Shown: positions 8,683-18,693 of the stretch, in pieces
How positions within the stretch are numbered: position 1 is the stretch's first letter
Layout: each line of letters opens with the position of its first letter
DNA from: Desulfosoma sp.
Lineage (GTDB): Bacteria; Desulfobacterota; Syntrophobacteria; Syntrophobacterales; DSM-9756
Direction: 5' to 3'
NCBI GenBank assembly: GCA_037481875.1
Contig: JBBFKY010000005.1
Location: 163,934-227,933 of the forward strand
Length of the DNA stretch: 64,000 nt
Program-made: the position numbers and the translations under genes
Notes under the pieces: generated by a model
What the model saw: only the letters and a program-made list of their open reading frames with translations
Told to the model about the DNA's origin: nothing
Database searches by the model: none

Positions 8683-9624
8683 ATGTTCAAGGTTTTCGTC
8701 ACCCATATCCTTCCTGTGTTTTCCATCATCGGTTTGGGCTATGTGCTCATGCACCGCCGATTCGTGGGAGATGTTTTCATCGCCTCAGCCAATCGACTGG
8801 TGTATTACGTGGCTGTCCCCGCCATGCTCTTTCACGAAGTCGCCCGATCTTCCTTTTCGCAAAACTTTCACGCCGGCGCCGTGCTATCCATGTTGGCCGG
8901 ACTTGCCATTGTGACCACCGCCGGTTTTACCATCGCCCATTCCATGGGCCGACCCAATGCTTTTAAGGCGACCTTTGTGCACAGCACTTTCCATGGGAAT
9001 CTGGGTTATATGGCCTATGCCATCGCTTTCTATGCCTTGGGAGAAAAAGCCTTTGCGCAAACCGCCATTTTGAGCAGCTTTCTCATTGTGGCACAAAATC
9101 TCCTCGCCGTATGCGTTTTTGCCTACTACAAACCCACAAACCAAAGCCCGTCCGGAATCGGAAGCTTCGATCCCATGGAAACCCTTAAACGTATCGTTTC
9201 CAATCCCATCATCGTTTCGGTAACGGCCGGAACACTTTTTTCTTACCTTTCCCTTTCACTCCATCCGGCCCTTTCACAATCCCTGAAAATCCTTTCCGGT
9301 ATGGCTCTGCCTCTCGCCTTGTTACTTATCGGCACCTCTCTTTCCTTTAAATCGCTGACAAAGCTGCTGCCCGCCATGAGTGCCATCGGTGCCTTGAAGC
9401 TCCTTCTTTTTCCTTTGATCACCTATGGGCTCATGCGCTCCTGGCACGTTCCTTCCTCCTTCTACACCCCCGTGCTCATTCTGACAGCAGCCCCTCCCGC
9501 CACCATCACCTATATCATGGCCTCGGAACTGGGCGGGGACACCGAACTGGCCGCCGCAGCCACCTCACTTCTAACTATGGTCTCCGGCTGCACCTACGCC
9601 GTGCTGCTTTCTTTTCATGGATGA
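8683..9624 (+). CDS. AEC-family (auxin efflux carrier-like) membrane transporter
   Basis: This 313-residue integral membrane protein has about ten hydrophobic segments and the layout of the AEC family: LPVFSIIGLGYVL at the N-terminus, HSTFHGNLGYMAYAIA in the middle and a C-terminal half with SGMALPLALLLIGTSL and TAAPPATITYIMASELGGD. Bacterial members export or import small organic acids such as malate or malonate; the substrate here is unknown. The ATG at 8683 follows GGAGG by 6 nt; longer frames to 8593 lack a site. It is convergent with the sigma-54 regulator gene. Confidence 0.85.
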   Translation: MFKVFVTHILPVFSIIGLGYVLMHRRFVGDVFIASANRLVYYVAVPAMLFHEVARSSFSQNFHAGAVLSMLAGLAIVTTAGFTIAHSMGRPNAFKATFVHSTFHGNLGYMAYAIAFYALGEKAFAQTAILSSFLIVAQNLLAVCVFAYYKPTNQSPSGIGSFDPMETLKRIVSNPIIVSVTAGTLFSYLSLSLHPALSQSLKILSGMALPLALLLIGTSLSFKSLTKLLPAMSAIGALKLLLFPLITYGLMRSWHVPSSFYTPVLILTAAPPATITYIMASELGGDTELAAAATSLLTMVSGCTYAVLLSFHG

Positions 9625-9701
9625 AAAGCACGCAAAACCATGATGATCTTAAAATGAATGTGCACCGAAGGGTGAAACTCTGCACTCGACCTTGTGAGGC
9701 T

Positions 9702-11120
9702 TCAGAAGGGTTTTCGGTCCAGGGTGTCTTCGTCTTCTTCGGAAGAGAGGCCATGCTTAACGAGTCGATATCGAAAAGAACGAAAGGTCAGCCCGAGAAG
9801 CTGTGCAGCCTTTTGTTTGGAGCCTCCGCATCGTTCCAGAGCCTGTAAAAGCAGGCTTTTTTCCAGGTCCTCAAGATACTTGGGAAGATTTAGGCCCTTT
9901 TCAGGCAAAACAGGCAAACCTGGTTGGTATTCTTCCTGACGTTTTTTTCGAGACGTGGCGATGGTCAAGCTTTCAGGGAGAATAATACTCGAAGATTCCA
10001 AGGCCACACCGCGTTCGATAATGTTTTCCAGTTCTCGAACGTTCCCCGGAAAATCGTACTGTTTCAAAATATCCATGGCGTAAGATGAAATTTTTTGAAT
10101 ATCCTTCCCGAAGGCTTTAGAAAATTTGGCCAGAAAATAGTCTGCAAGAAGAGGAATATCTTCCTGCCTTTCCCTCAAGGGAGGTATCCTTAGATGGATG
10201 ACGTTCAATCGAAAATATAAATCTTCACGGAACTGACGCTCGATCACCATCTGCTCCAGATCTCTGTTGGTCGCAGAGATAATGCGCACATCCACGGGAA
10301 CATCGGTGGTATCTCCAAGCATACGAATGGTTTTTTCCTGAACCAGGCGTAAAAGCTTGACCTGAAGGCTTGGAGACAATTCCCCGATTTCATCCAAAAA
10401 AAGGGTCCCGCCTTGAGCGGCTTCCACCAGCCCTTTACGGTCCATGGTGGCGCCCGTAAAGGCTCCTTTGCGGTACCCGAAAAGTTCGCTTTCGATAAGG
10501 GATTCCGGAACGCCGGCGCAATTGACCACCACAAAGGGTTTTTCGGCTCGAGCGCTTCTTTTATGGATGGCTTTGGCCACCAGTTCCTTGCCTGTACCGC
10601 TTTCTCCGGTAATCAACACATTGCTGGTGGTGGCTGCCACACGTTCAATGAGTTCATAGATCTTTTTCATGGCCGGGCTTTCGCCGATCATGCAGCCGAA
10701 ATGCAAGGGGCCTTGGCGGGCATGGGGCGGCACTTCTCGGCCCTGAGTCTTCAAGGCGTTTTGAATGACCCGGCGCATCTCATCAATTTTGAAGGGTTTG
10801 GGCAAATAGTCGTAGGCCCCTTCACGCATGGCGGCCACGGCCGTTTCGGTACTGGCATAGGCCGAAATCATAATCACCACCGTGGAAGGAGACAGTTGTT
10901 TACATTCCCTGAGAACTTCCAGACCGTCTACGGGTTTCATGCGAATATCGGTGATGACCAAATCAAAGCGCTGTTCTTTGAGAATCTTCAGGGCTTCCGT
11001 GCCGCTGGCCGCACAGTGCACCACATAGCCTTCTTTCTGGAGCATGATCTCCAGAAATTCACGCATGCTCCTTTCATCATCCACCACGAGGATTCGGCGT
11101 CCGTCGGCATGGTAGGACAT
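9702..11120 (-). CDS. Sigma-54-dependent response regulator, NtrC/PilR type
   Basis: This 472-residue transcription activator has a receiver domain with phospho-acceptor Asp58 (LVITDIRMKPVDG), a central AAA+ domain with Walker A GESGTGKE and the sigma-54 contact loop GAFTGA, Walker B LFLDEIGEL, and a C-terminal Fis-type helix-turn-helix (KQKAAQLLGLTFRSFRYRL). The HTH resembles PilR. No histidine kinase gene is in the window, so it is an orphan here. It lies 15 nt after pyrC on the same strand, with AAGGAG 11 nt before its ATG, so it is probably cotranscribed with pyrB-pyrC. The target genes are unknown. Confidence 0.9.
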   Translation of the reverse strand: MSYHADGRRILVVDDERSMREFLEIMLQKEGYVVHCAASGTEALKILKEQRFDLVITDIRMKPVDGLEVLRECKQLSPSTVVIMISAYASTETAVAAMREGAYDYLPKPFKIDEMRRVIQNALKTQGREVPPHARQGPLHFGCMIGESPAMKKIYELIERVAATTSNVLITGESGTGKELVAKAIHKRSARAEKPFVVVNCAGVPESLIESELFGYRKGAFTGATMDRKGLVEAAQGGTLFLDEIGELSPSLQVKLLRLVQEKTIRMLGDTTDVPVDVRIISATNRDLEQMVIERQFREDLYFRLNVIHLRIPPLRERQEDIPLLADYFLAKFSKAFGKDIQKISSYAMDILKQYDFPGNVRELENIIERGVALESSSIILPESLTIATSRKKRQEEYQPGLPVLPEKGLNLPKYLEDLEKSLLLQALERCGGSKQKAAQLLGLTFRSFRYRLVKHGLSSEEDEDTLDRKPF

Positions 11121-11135
11121 GCGAATGTACGCTCC

Positions 11136-12443
11136 TTAAGGAAAAGGATAACGCACGAGGCCATTCACCAGGGTCATGACGGCCCTCCCTTTGACGGACC
11201 ATCCTCGAAACGGACAGTTACGCCCTTTGGATTGAAAGGTTTCGGGATCGATCACGTGTTCCGCATTCGGGTCAATAATGGTTATATGGGCCGGCGCACC
11301 CTTTCGAAGGCTTCCAAAAGGGATGCCCAAAATTTTCGAAGGATTCCATGTGACCTTGGCCAAAATATCCAGGGGATCGCCGACCCCTTCTTCAATAAGG
11401 TTCAGCACCAAAGGAAGGGCGGATTCCAGGCCGATCATGCCATTGGCAGCATCCTGAAATTCCGTGTCTTTTTCCAAAAGGCTGTGCGGTGCATGGTCGG
11501 TGGCGATGACATCGATGGTGCCGTCCGCAAGGGCTTCCTTGATGGCTTCCACGTCTCGGCGAGTCCGCAACGGAGGGTTGACCTTGTAAACCGTGTCAAA
11601 ACCTTCCACGAATTCGTCGGTAAGGGTGAAATAATGGGGAGCCGTTTCACAGGTCACAGGAATGCCTCGGCGTTTTGCTTCACGGAGAATCCACACCGAA
11701 GCTTCGGTGCTCACATGAGCCACATGAAGGCGGCCACCGGTGAGCTCGGCTAAAAGCACATCACGGGCGATCATGACGGCTTCCGCAGCCGCGGGAATAC
11801 CCTGAAGCCCCAATCGAGTCGACATAACGCCTTCATGCATGTGGCCCCCTTGGGACAGGGCCGTCTCTTCGGCATGCGTGATCACCAGCAAGTCAAAGGC
11901 TTTGGCGTATTCCAGGGCTCTTCGCATAAGAGCCGCGTTCATCACGGGACGTCCATCATCAGAAACAGCCACCGCACCCGCTTCACGAAGTTCTCCAAAT
12001 TCGGCCAGTTCTTCACCTTTAAGACCTTTGCTGATGGCGGCTACAGGGTAAACATGGCAATGCCCTTGTTCGAAGGCTCGACGTGTTATGAAAGAAGTCA
12101 CCGCCGCACAATCGTTGACCGGTTTTGTATTGGGCATGCAGGCCACAGCTCCGAATCCTCCGGCCACAGCGGCGGCGGTTCCCGTCATGATGGTCTCTTT
12201 GTACTCTTCGCCGGGTTCCCTGAGGTGCACATGCATATCCACCCACGCCGGGACCACCCATTTTCCGGTCACATCGATCACGCGGGTTTGGGAAGACGGC
12301 GACACGGCATGAGGTTCCCACACCAGCTCATGAATTACCCCATTCCGTATAATGAGGTCCCCGATTCTATCGATTCGCCTTTGCGGATCCAGAATACGAC
12401 CGCCACGCAGGACGATCTCCACAGCTCCCTCCCTTGTCGTCAT
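11136..12443 (-). CDS. pyrC: Dihydroorotase (class I)
   Basis: Dihydroorotase closes the ring of carbamoyl aspartate to dihydroorotate in pyrimidine synthesis. The 435-residue protein has metal-binding His71 and His73 in DMHVHLREPG, the substrate loop MPNTKPVND, and ATDHAPHSLLEKD toward the C-terminus, with the usual length for the class I, bacillus-type enzyme. It follows pyrB by 17 nt and precedes the NtrC-type regulator. No clear ribosome-binding site precedes the ATG, so translation may be coupled to pyrB. Confidence 0.94.
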   Translation of the reverse strand: MTTREGAVEIVLRGGRILDPQRRIDRIGDLIIRNGVIHELVWEPHAVSPSSQTRVIDVTGKWVVPAWVDMHVHLREPGEEYKETIMTGTAAAVAGGFGAVACMPNTKPVNDCAAVTSFITRRAFEQGHCHVYPVAAISKGLKGEELAEFGELREAGAVAVSDDGRPVMNAALMRRALEYAKAFDLLVITHAEETALSQGGHMHEGVMSTRLGLQGIPAAAEAVMIARDVLLAELTGGRLHVAHVSTEASVWILREAKRRGIPVTCETAPHYFTLTDEFVEGFDTVYKVNPPLRTRRDVEAIKEALADGTIDVIATDHAPHSLLEKDTEFQDAANGMIGLESALPLVLNLIEEGVGDPLDILAKVTWNPSKILGIPFGSLRKGAPAHITIIDPNAEHVIDPETFQSKGRNCPFRGWSVKGRAVMTLVNGLVRYPFP

Positions 12444-12460
12444 CGGGTCATGAAACCCAT

Positions 12461-13393
12461 TCAGTCGGCCGATTCGTCTCTTTGCACCAAGAGGTAAAGC
12501 AGCGCCATGCGCACCGCCACACCGTTGCTCACCTGATCCAAAATGACGGCATGGGGGCCGTCGGCCACTTCCGGGCTTATTTCCACACCGCGATTCATGG
12601 GCCCCGGGTGCATGATGAGCACATCAGGCTTGGCGTGCGCCAGTTTTTTGGAATCGATGCCATAATAGGCGGCGTATTCCCGCAAAGAAGGCAGCAACCC
12701 CTGACCCTGCCTCTCCTTTTGAAGCCTTAGAACCATAATCACATCCGCCTCTGGAATCACCGGCTCCAGACGCAGGGAAACCGTTACCGGCAGATGTTCG
12801 AGATGCGAAGGCAGAAGCGTCGGTGGGCCGCATACCACAACACGAGCCCCCATTTTGGTCAGGCCCCAGATGTTGGACCGGGCCACTCGGCTGTGCGCGA
12901 TATCCCCCACAATGAGCACCGTCAAGCCGTCCAGGCGACCCTTGTGCTGGCGAATGGTCAGCATGTCCAAAAGGGCCTGAGACGGATGTTCGTGCATGCC
13001 GTCTCCGGCATTGATCACGGAAGCCTTGGTACGCTGAGCAATGCGATGTGGAGTCCCCGAAGCCGAATGCCGAATAATGAAAACGTCCGGCTGCATGGCT
13101 TCCAGGTTCTTCACCGTGTCCAGAAAGGTCTCCCCCTTCACCATGGAACTGGTGGAAGTACTAATGCTGTAAGTATCCGCGCTGAGCCTCTTGGCGGCGA
13201 TGTCAAAAGAGGTGCGGGTTCGTGTGCTGGGTTCATAGAACAGGTGCACAACCGTTTTGCCTCGAAGGGTGGGGACTTTCTTGATGGACCGTGTGTTGAT
13301 TTCCTTAAGGGATTCGGCGGTGTCGAGAATGGTTTCAATTTCATCCACCTCCAGATCCCTCATGCCGAGTAGGTCTTTTCTCGAAAAGGCCAT
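12461..13393 (-). CDS. pyrB: Aspartate carbamoyltransferase catalytic subunit
   Basis: This enzyme joins carbamoyl phosphate and aspartate, the committed step of pyrimidine synthesis. The 310-residue protein has the carbamoyl phosphate loop [11 protein letters not shown] (residues 54-64), [12 protein letters not shown] and the C-terminal aspartate-binding region ending in LLYLLVQ. I use the ATG at 13393 because GAGG lies 8 nt upstream; a GTG two codons earlier (13399) is the alternative. No regulatory subunit gene (pyrI) follows; dihydroorotase is next, consistent with a PyrB/PyrC pair. Confidence 0.95.
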   Translation of the reverse strand: MAFSRKDLLGMRDLEVDEIETILDTAESLKEINTRSIKKVPTLRGKTVVHLFYEPSTRTRTSFDIAAKRLSADTYSISTSTSSMVKGETFLDTVKNLEAMQPDVFIIRHSASGTPHRIAQRTKASVINAGDGMHEHPSQALLDMLTIRQHKGRLDGLTVLIVGDIAHSRVARSNIWGLTKMGARVVVCGPPTLLPSHLEHLPVTVSLRLEPVIPEADVIMVLRLQKERQGQGLLPSLREYAAYYGIDSKKLAHAKPDVLIMHPGPMNRGVEISPEVADGPHAVILDQVSNGVAVRMALLYLLVQRDESAD

Positions 13394-13502
13394 GGGCACA
13401 TCCTCAATGTGTTTCCTAAGACCTCAAAATAGTTTTTTGTGAAAATACCATTTTTCAGACTGAAAAGTGAGGAAAAAATCAGAGCCTAAAACACAGGACC
13501 TC

Positions 13503-13529
13503 TTGACACCGGAAGCGCATCCCTATAAA
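13503..13529 (+). promoter_or_regulatory. Possible promoter upstream of greA
   Basis: TTGACA (13503-13508) and TATAAA (13524-13529) are separated by 15 nt, shorter than ideal. They lie about 155 nt before the greA start, in the 291-bp divergent pyrB-greA gap. Confidence 0.35.
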
Positions 13530-13684
13530 GGAATCGGTACCTCAAGGCTGTGCGATCTTTTCATGCTTTGGATTGTGGAAACGCCCTCTGCAGCGCCCTT
13601 CCGACGGCGAAGGGCGGCGGGGAGCGTTTTTGCGTTTACAAGACACGGCTTTGACGGGGACATCCTTGAACCTGGAGGCAGGAC

Positions 13685-14155
13685 ATGGAAAGGGTTCCAA
13701 TCACAAGGGAAGGCTATGAAAGACTGAGACAGGAACTCCAACGGCTCCAAAAGGAAGAACGCCCCAAAGTGATCAAGGCTATTGAAGAAGCTCGAGGACA
13801 TGGGGATCTTTCCGAGAACGCCGAGTATGAAGCTGCCAAGGAAAAACAGGCCCTGATCGAAGGACGCATCGCCGATATTCAGGAAAAACTGGCTCATTCG
13901 GAAATCGTTGAAACTAACGGTGCCGACGGCGGGAAAGTCATGTTCGGGCTGACCGTAGTGCTGGAGGACCTGGACAGCGGGGAAGAGCTTACCTATAGGC
14001 TTGTGGGACCTTACGAAGCGGACATTCAAGCAGGAACACTGTCGGTCAGTTCGCCCCTGGGCAAGGCCTTGATCGGCAAAGAAGAAGGCGACACGGTTTC
14101 GGTGAGGACTCCAAAGGGCGTTCGTCAGTTGGAAATTGTGGAAGTGCGTTCCTAA
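13685..14155 (+). CDS. greA: Transcription elongation factor GreA
   Basis: GreA enters the secondary channel of RNA polymerase and stimulates cleavage of backtracked RNA. The 156-residue protein starts with the typical MERVPITREGYERL, followed by the N-terminal coiled coil with acidic tip (GDLSENAEYEAAKEKQ) and the C-terminal FKBP-like domain ending SPLGKALIGKEEGD. GGAGG lies 6 nt before the ATG. rpsT follows in the same direction from its own predicted promoter. Confidence 0.95.
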   Translation: MERVPITREGYERLRQELQRLQKEERPKVIKAIEEARGHGDLSENAEYEAAKEKQALIEGRIADIQEKLAHSEIVETNGADGGKVMFGLTVVLEDLDSGEELTYRLVGPYEADIQAGTLSVSSPLGKALIGKEEGDTVSVRTPKGVRQLEIVEVRS

Positions 14156-14170
14156 AAAACGCAAAGCGTC

Positions 14171-14199
14171 TTGACAGAAAACCTTTACACGGGTAAAAG
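14171..14199 (+). promoter_or_regulatory. Predicted sigma-70 promoter of rpsT
   Basis: TTGACA (14171-14176) and TAAAAG (14194-14199) are separated by 17 nt. The expected start of transcription is about 65-70 nt ahead of the rpsT start codon. Confidence 0.6.
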
Positions 14200-14273
14200 A
14201 CAAGGCTCCCGAAAGAGAAACCTAGAACACTTTTTCCATATGATGACGGTGAAAAACGGAAGGAGGAAAGGTC

Positions 14274-14552
14274 TTGGCCAATCACAAATCAGCCCTGAAG
14301 AGAGCCAAACAGAGTGAAGCGCGCCGCATGCGCAATCGAGCGCGGAAAAGCCGCATGAAGACGGCTATCAGGAAGCTGGAAGAAGCCATTCGCACCAACG
14401 CAGTGGATGCAGCTATGGAGCACCTTCGAGAAGCCACGTCGATCATTGCAAAAACCGCCGCCAAAGGAACCATTCATCGCAACACGGCTTCGCGTAAAAT
14501 TTCCAGACTGGCCAAGAAAGTCAACATGCTTAAGGCTGCCCAGAGCGCCTGA
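14274..14552 (+). CDS. rpsT: 30S ribosomal protein S20
   Basis: S20 binds 16S rRNA in the body of the small subunit. The 92-residue, lysine/arginine-rich helical protein begins MANHKSALKRAKQSEARRMRNRARKS, the family signature. The start codon is TTG, with AGGAGG about 8 nt upstream. TTG starts at rpsT are known from other bacteria, where they are linked to autogenous control; that applies here only by analogy. A strong hairpin terminator follows at 14623. Confidence 0.96.
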   Translation: MANHKSALKRAKQSEARRMRNRARKSRMKTAIRKLEEAIRTNAVDAAMEHLREATSIIAKTAAKGTIHRNTASRKISRLAKKVNMLKAAQSA

Positions 14553-14609
14553 AACCACCTCAGGCTCTTTCAGAGTCGAATTTGCAAGGGTCGAGGCCCG
14601 TTATCGCCC

Positions 14610-15653
14610 CTACGAAAATTCTGAAGGAGGTCCCGCGGGAAGGACCTCCTTCTTTTGTGCCTTCAAAGTCGCCATGCGATAGAGAAGACCTTCCAAGGCT
14701 CTAGCCGGATCAAGGGTTGTGGTTTTCAAGGAAAGGTCTATGGCGATTATGGCCGCATGCAGTTGAAGAAGGGCATCTTCCGAAAAGAGGTGCGCATGGC
14801 GAGCGGTCTTTTCCACCGCAAAGGGAGGAAGGCGCATCTTTTGTGCTAGGCTCCCCACCGTTTCTCCTCGATCAAGTCCATCCTTGACTTGCCACAAAAG
14901 ACGAACATGGCGTGCCAGGAGCGCCAAAAGGGCCAGGGGGGCATCCCCCTTGAGGAGCAGTTGACGAAGGGTTTCAAGGGCTGCCTTGGATCGACCTTCC
15001 ACCACATGGTCCATGAGCTTGAAAACATGCTCGGATCGTACTCGGCTACAGGCGGCCTCCACGTCTTCCGCCGTGATGGTGGCGGCATCTCCTACGTAAA
15101 GACACAGCTTTTCGATCTCAGTTTCCAAAGCATGAAGATCTGTGCCCACAGCTTCCACGAGCAGGAAGGCCGCCGAGGGTGTCATGGCTTTTCCTTGAGC
15201 CGCCGCCTTTTCTCGAACCCAAACAGGAAGCTGGCGTTCTTGCATGGGCTGAAAATCCACGATGGCCCCATGAGCTGCCACGGCCTTTTCCAAGTTCTTC
15301 CAGCTTTTTTTGCTTCCCAAGGTCAAGACCACATGGCTTCTTGGGCTTGGGTATACCACGAAACGTTCCAGAAGATCCCGCTGCTCTTTGGGCCATAGGT
15401 CCACATCGCGCACCCGAAGCACACGCCGGGAAGCGAACATGGGTACTGTACGGGCTCGACTGAGCACTTCATGCACGGAGGTTTCCTTGGCATCCATCTG
15501 TTCCCCCTGAATCGGGGAACCCTCCCGGGCCCTGACGGCCTCAACCAAGGCTTCCCATGCCTTGTCCAACAAGGACGGGTCATCACCACGAAAAAGATAA
15601 ATGTTGCGCAGAGGAGCCTCTCGAAGCTGTTTGAAGAAAAGCCGGCTGTCCAT
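14610..15653 (-). CDS. holA: DNA polymerase III delta subunit
   Basis: HolA is the clamp-loader subunit that opens the beta sliding clamp. The 347-residue protein has the divergent AAA+ fold of the family: IYLFRGDDPSLLDKAWEAL at the N-terminus, RRVLRVRDVDLWPK in the middle and a C-terminal helical collar (APLALLALLARHVRLLWQVK). It is the last gene of leuS-lptE-holA and starts 6 nt after lptE. Its final codons (KKEVLPAGPPSEFS) are encoded inside the terminator hairpin that also serves the convergent rpsT. Confidence 0.92.
   Translation of the reverse strand: MDSRLFFKQLREAPLRNIYLFRGDDPSLLDKAWEALVEAVRAREGSPIQGEQMDAKETSVHEVLSRARTVPMFASRRVLRVRDVDLWPKEQRDLLERFVVYPSPRSHVVLTLGSKKSWKNLEKAVAAHGAIVDFQPMQERQLPVWVREKAAAQGKAMTPSAAFLLVEAVGTDLHALETEIEKLCLYVGDAATITAEDVEAACSRVRSEHVFKLMDHVVEGRSKAALETLRQLLLKGDAPLALLALLARHVRLLWQVKDGLDRGETVGSLAQKMRLPPFAVEKTARHAHLFSEDALLQLHAAIIAIDLSLKTTTLDPARALEGLLYRMATLKAQKKEVLPAGPPSEFS
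14623..14656 (+). terminator. Terminator of rpsT embedded in the 3' end of holA
   Basis: Arms GAAGGAGGTCC (14623-14633) and GGACCTCCTTC (14642-14652) form a perfect 11-bp stem with an 8-nt loop, followed by TTTT. It lies 70 nt after the rpsT stop but inside the coding end of holA on the other strand. Confidence 0.75.
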
Positions 15654-15659
15654 GGTGGG

Positions 15660-16178
15660 CTAAAATCGGCTCATGAACCGATCAAAAACGCGGGTAGCTA
15701 TTTCCAGGGCCGCCCTTTGAAGGGCTTCCTGACGATTTTGAAAACCTACGATGGCTTCCGGATCGTGAGCATAGTCCTCAAAGTAGGTCAAGGCACGGTC
15801 TTGCCAGAGAATGGTTCCTGTTTTTCGATCCACACTGCGCACATCCAGGATCACGGTCAGGCGCGTGAGGACTGTGTTTTGAGCCTTGCTATGGCCCACC
15901 TCGGTGGTTGAAAGACGTCGAATCTGACCGATAAAGACCACGTCCGCTTCGGATTCAGGCACCAGACGAAGTCGGCTTTTCATGAGAAACTCTCGACGTA
16001 AAGCTCCCGTAAAAACCGCTTCGATTCCAGGTTCAGCCGTCAGGTTTTCAAAGACGGGAACCGCCACCGTTTGCAGACGTGCATCCAGTTGGGCCCCGTC
16101 CCCTGCGAACCGGTAACCACACGCGCCGCACCATAGCATCAGGCTGAAGGCAAAAAGGCTGTGCAGATACCGGCCCAT
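15660..16178 (-). CDS. lptE: LPS-assembly lipoprotein LptE
   Basis: LptE is the outer-membrane lipoprotein that plugs the LptD barrel and helps insert lipopolysaccharide. The 172-residue protein has a signal peptide with a lipobox-like end (LWCGAC, Cys20) followed by the signature CGYRF, then VAVPVFENLTAEPGIE and a C-terminal amphipathic helix. The -3 position is Cys, an imperfect lipobox. Its place between leuS and holA is the common leuS-lptE-holA order of proteobacteria. Confidence 0.9.
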   Translation of the reverse strand: MGRYLHSLFAFSLMLWCGACGYRFAGDGAQLDARLQTVAVPVFENLTAEPGIEAVFTGALRREFLMKSRLRLVPESEADVVFIGQIRRLSTTEVGHSKAQNTVLTRLTVILDVRSVDRKTGTILWQDRALTYFEDYAHDPEAIVGFQNRQEALQRAALEIATRVFDRFMSRF

Positions 16179-16203
16179 GAGCGTCTCTTTTACCTGGGAT
16201 GGT

Positions 16204-18693
16204 TTACATCACGATGTTGACCAGTTTCTTCGGCACCACAACGACTTTCCGCACCGGCTTGCCTCCTAGAAAACTCTGAATCTTAGAGTCTTTCAGAGCA
16301 GCTTCTTTTAAAGCTTCCTCGGAAATGTCCGCTGGAACCATGAGCCGGCTTCGTAATTTACCGTTCACCTGAATCACCACGAGAACGGTATCCGCCGTCA
16401 AGGCCTCTTCTCTGTAGGAAGGCCAAGACACCTTGGCGACGCTGGCAGGCATGCCCAGTTGGGTCCAGAGTTCTTCAGCGATATGGGGAGCCATGGGAGA
16501 AAGCATCAGAATAACCGATTCAACGGCTTCCCGAAGAACAGGCCAGCACGCGGAATCTTGCCTGGCTTTGTCCAGGCACCCGTAGATCTCATTGACCAGT
16601 TCCATGATGGCGGCAATAGCCGTGTTGAAATGGAATCGCTGCTCGATATCTTCGGTGACTTTCTTGATCGTCTGATGGGTTTTGCGATGAAGACTTTGAA
16701 GTTCCTGTGTCAGGGGTTCGCTTCCATCATAAGGGCGCACGGCTTTGAGTTCATCCAGGTTTTCTGAGACCAGTCGCCACACACGCCCTAGAAAACGGTA
16801 GGCCCCTTCCACTCCCTGGTCGCTCCATTCCAGCTCCTTTTCCGGCGGAGCCGCAAACAAGCAAAACAGCCGGACCGTATCCGCTCCGTAAGTGCGAATC
16901 ATATCGTCGGGATCCACCACGTTCCCCTTGGACTTGCTCATCTTGGCACCGTCTTTAATCACCATGCCTTGCGTGAGCAAGTTCGTGAAGGGTTCGTCCA
17001 CGTGCAGAAACCCCATGTCCCGAAGGACTTTGGTAAAAAACCGGGAATAGAGCAGATGCAACACCGCGTGTTCAATGCCGCCGATGTATTGATCTACCGG
17101 CATCCAGTAACGCACGCGGCGATCGTCCAACGGTCCTTCGTTGTGGTCGGCGCAGGCGAACCTTGCGAAATACCAGGAAGATTCCACAAAGGTGTCCATG
17201 GTATCCGTTTCCCTCTTTCCCGGACCGCCGCATCGAGGGCACGTGGTCTTGACAAAGGCGTCACTGGAAGGGAGCGGCGAAGCGCCGTTTTCCGGCATTT
17301 CCAAATCCAAAGGGAGAATCACGGGAAGATCTTCTTCCTTGACCGGGACCGTTCCGCAACGATCACAGTAAACGATGGGAATAGGAGCCCCCCAGTAACG
17401 TTGTCGAGAAATGCCCCAATCCCGAAGCCGATATTGCACGGTCAAACTGCCTTGTCCTTTGGCTTCCAGATCCCGAGTGATGGCTTCGCGGGCTTGTTGG
17501 GAGGACATGCCTGAATAAGGGCCGGAATTAATAAGAATGCCGTCCTCTTCAAAGGCATGAGTCAGATCTTCTGCAGCAGGCTCGGAAGCCGCCTCGCTTT
17601 CTTTGATGACCACTTTGATGGGTAATCCGTATTTTCGAGCGAACTCAAAGTCCCTCTGATCATGTGCCGGAACGGCCATAACGGCACCCGTGCCGTATTC
17701 CATGACCACGAAATTGGCCACAAAGATGGGCATACGCTCTTGGGTCATAGGATTGATACAATAAGAACCCGTGAATATACCTTCCTTTTCCAAAAGCCCT
17801 ACCGTACGGTCACCCCGTTTGGCCTGTTTCGCTTTTTCCACAAAAGCCAAAACGGCCTGTTCCTCGTCATGCCCTCGGCACAGTTCCGCCACCATGGGGT
17901 GTTCCGGAGCCAAGCTCATAAAGGTGGCTCCAAACAGCGTATCGGCTCGGGTCGTAAAAACTTCGATAAAACCTTGACCCGACGCTAAAGGAAATCGAAT
18001 GGTGCTGCCGTAGCTTTTACCGATCCAGTTCCGCTGCATGGTCAACACCCGCTCCGGCCAGCCAGGAAGCTTGTCCAACCATTCCAGAAGCTCTTCCACA
18101 TAGTCCGTGATCTTAAAAAACCATTGCTCCATTTCCTTCTGAACCACAGGCTGGTCACAACGCCAGCACGCGCCGTCTTCCACCTGTTCATTGGCCAAAA
18201 CCGTCTGGCAGGTGTTGCACCAGTTGACATAGGATTTCTTCTTGTAAGCCAGTCCCCTCTCAAACATCTTGATAAAAAACAACTGCTCCCACCGATAATA
18301 GGACGGATCGCAGGTGGCGAATTCTCGGGACCAGTCGTAAGAAAAACCCAACTGTTTAAGCTGGCTTCGCATGTACTCGATGTTTTCATAGGTCCACTTG
18401 GCCGGATGGGTTTTCGCTTTGATGGCCGCATTTTCGGCGGGCATGCCAAAAGCGTCCCATCCCATAGGATGCAGAACATTGTAGCCTCGCATGGAAAGGA
18501 ACCTGGCCACCACATCCCCAATGGAATAATTGCGCACATGGCCCATATGAATACGGCCTGAAGGATAGGGAAACATTTCCAAAAGGTAAAATTTCTTCTT
18601 GCCGGGATCTTCAAAAGCTCGAAAGAGCTGTTCCTTTTCCCAGAAATCCTGCCATTTTTTCTCGATGTTTTTAGGATCGTATCGGCTGTCCAT
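16204..18693 (-). CDS. leuS: Leucine-tRNA ligase
   Basis: This class I synthetase charges tRNA-Leu. The 829-residue protein has the HIGH-type motif in [14 protein letters not shown], an inserted CP1 editing domain ([21 protein letters not shown]), a zinc-ribbon-like [12 protein letters not shown]...CWRC, and [13 protein letters not shown]. The ATG at 18693 has GAGGAA about 7 nt upstream and gives the normal N-terminus [15 protein letters not shown]; the frame is open to 18861 but those residues do not belong to the family. It leads the leuS-lptE-holA operon. Confidence 0.97.
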   Translation of the reverse strand: MDSRYDPKNIEKKWQDFWEKEQLFRAFEDPGKKKFYLLEMFPYPSGRIHMGHVRNYSIGDVVARFLSMRGYNVLHPMGWDAFGMPAENAAIKAKTHPAKWTYENIEYMRSQLKQLGFSYDWSREFATCDPSYYRWEQLFFIKMFERGLAYKKKSYVNWCNTCQTVLANEQVEDGACWRCDQPVVQKEMEQWFFKITDYVEELLEWLDKLPGWPERVLTMQRNWIGKSYGSTIRFPLASGQGFIEVFTTRADTLFGATFMSLAPEHPMVAELCRGHDEEQAVLAFVEKAKQAKRGDRTVGLLEKEGIFTGSYCINPMTQERMPIFVANFVVMEYGTGAVMAVPAHDQRDFEFARKYGLPIKVVIKESEAASEPAAEDLTHAFEEDGILINSGPYSGMSSQQAREAITRDLEAKGQGSLTVQYRLRDWGISRQRYWGAPIPIVYCDRCGTVPVKEEDLPVILPLDLEMPENGASPLPSSDAFVKTTCPRCGGPGKRETDTMDTFVESSWYFARFACADHNEGPLDDRRVRYWMPVDQYIGGIEHAVLHLLYSRFFTKVLRDMGFLHVDEPFTNLLTQGMVIKDGAKMSKSKGNVVDPDDMIRTYGADTVRLFCLFAAPPEKELEWSDQGVEGAYRFLGRVWRLVSENLDELKAVRPYDGSEPLTQELQSLHRKTHQTIKKVTEDIEQRFHFNTAIAAIMELVNEIYGCLDKARQDSACWPVLREAVESVILMLSPMAPHIAEELWTQLGMPASVAKVSWPSYREEALTADTVLVVIQVNGKLRSRLMVPADISEEALKEAALKDSKIQSFLGGKPVRKVVVVPKKLVNIVM

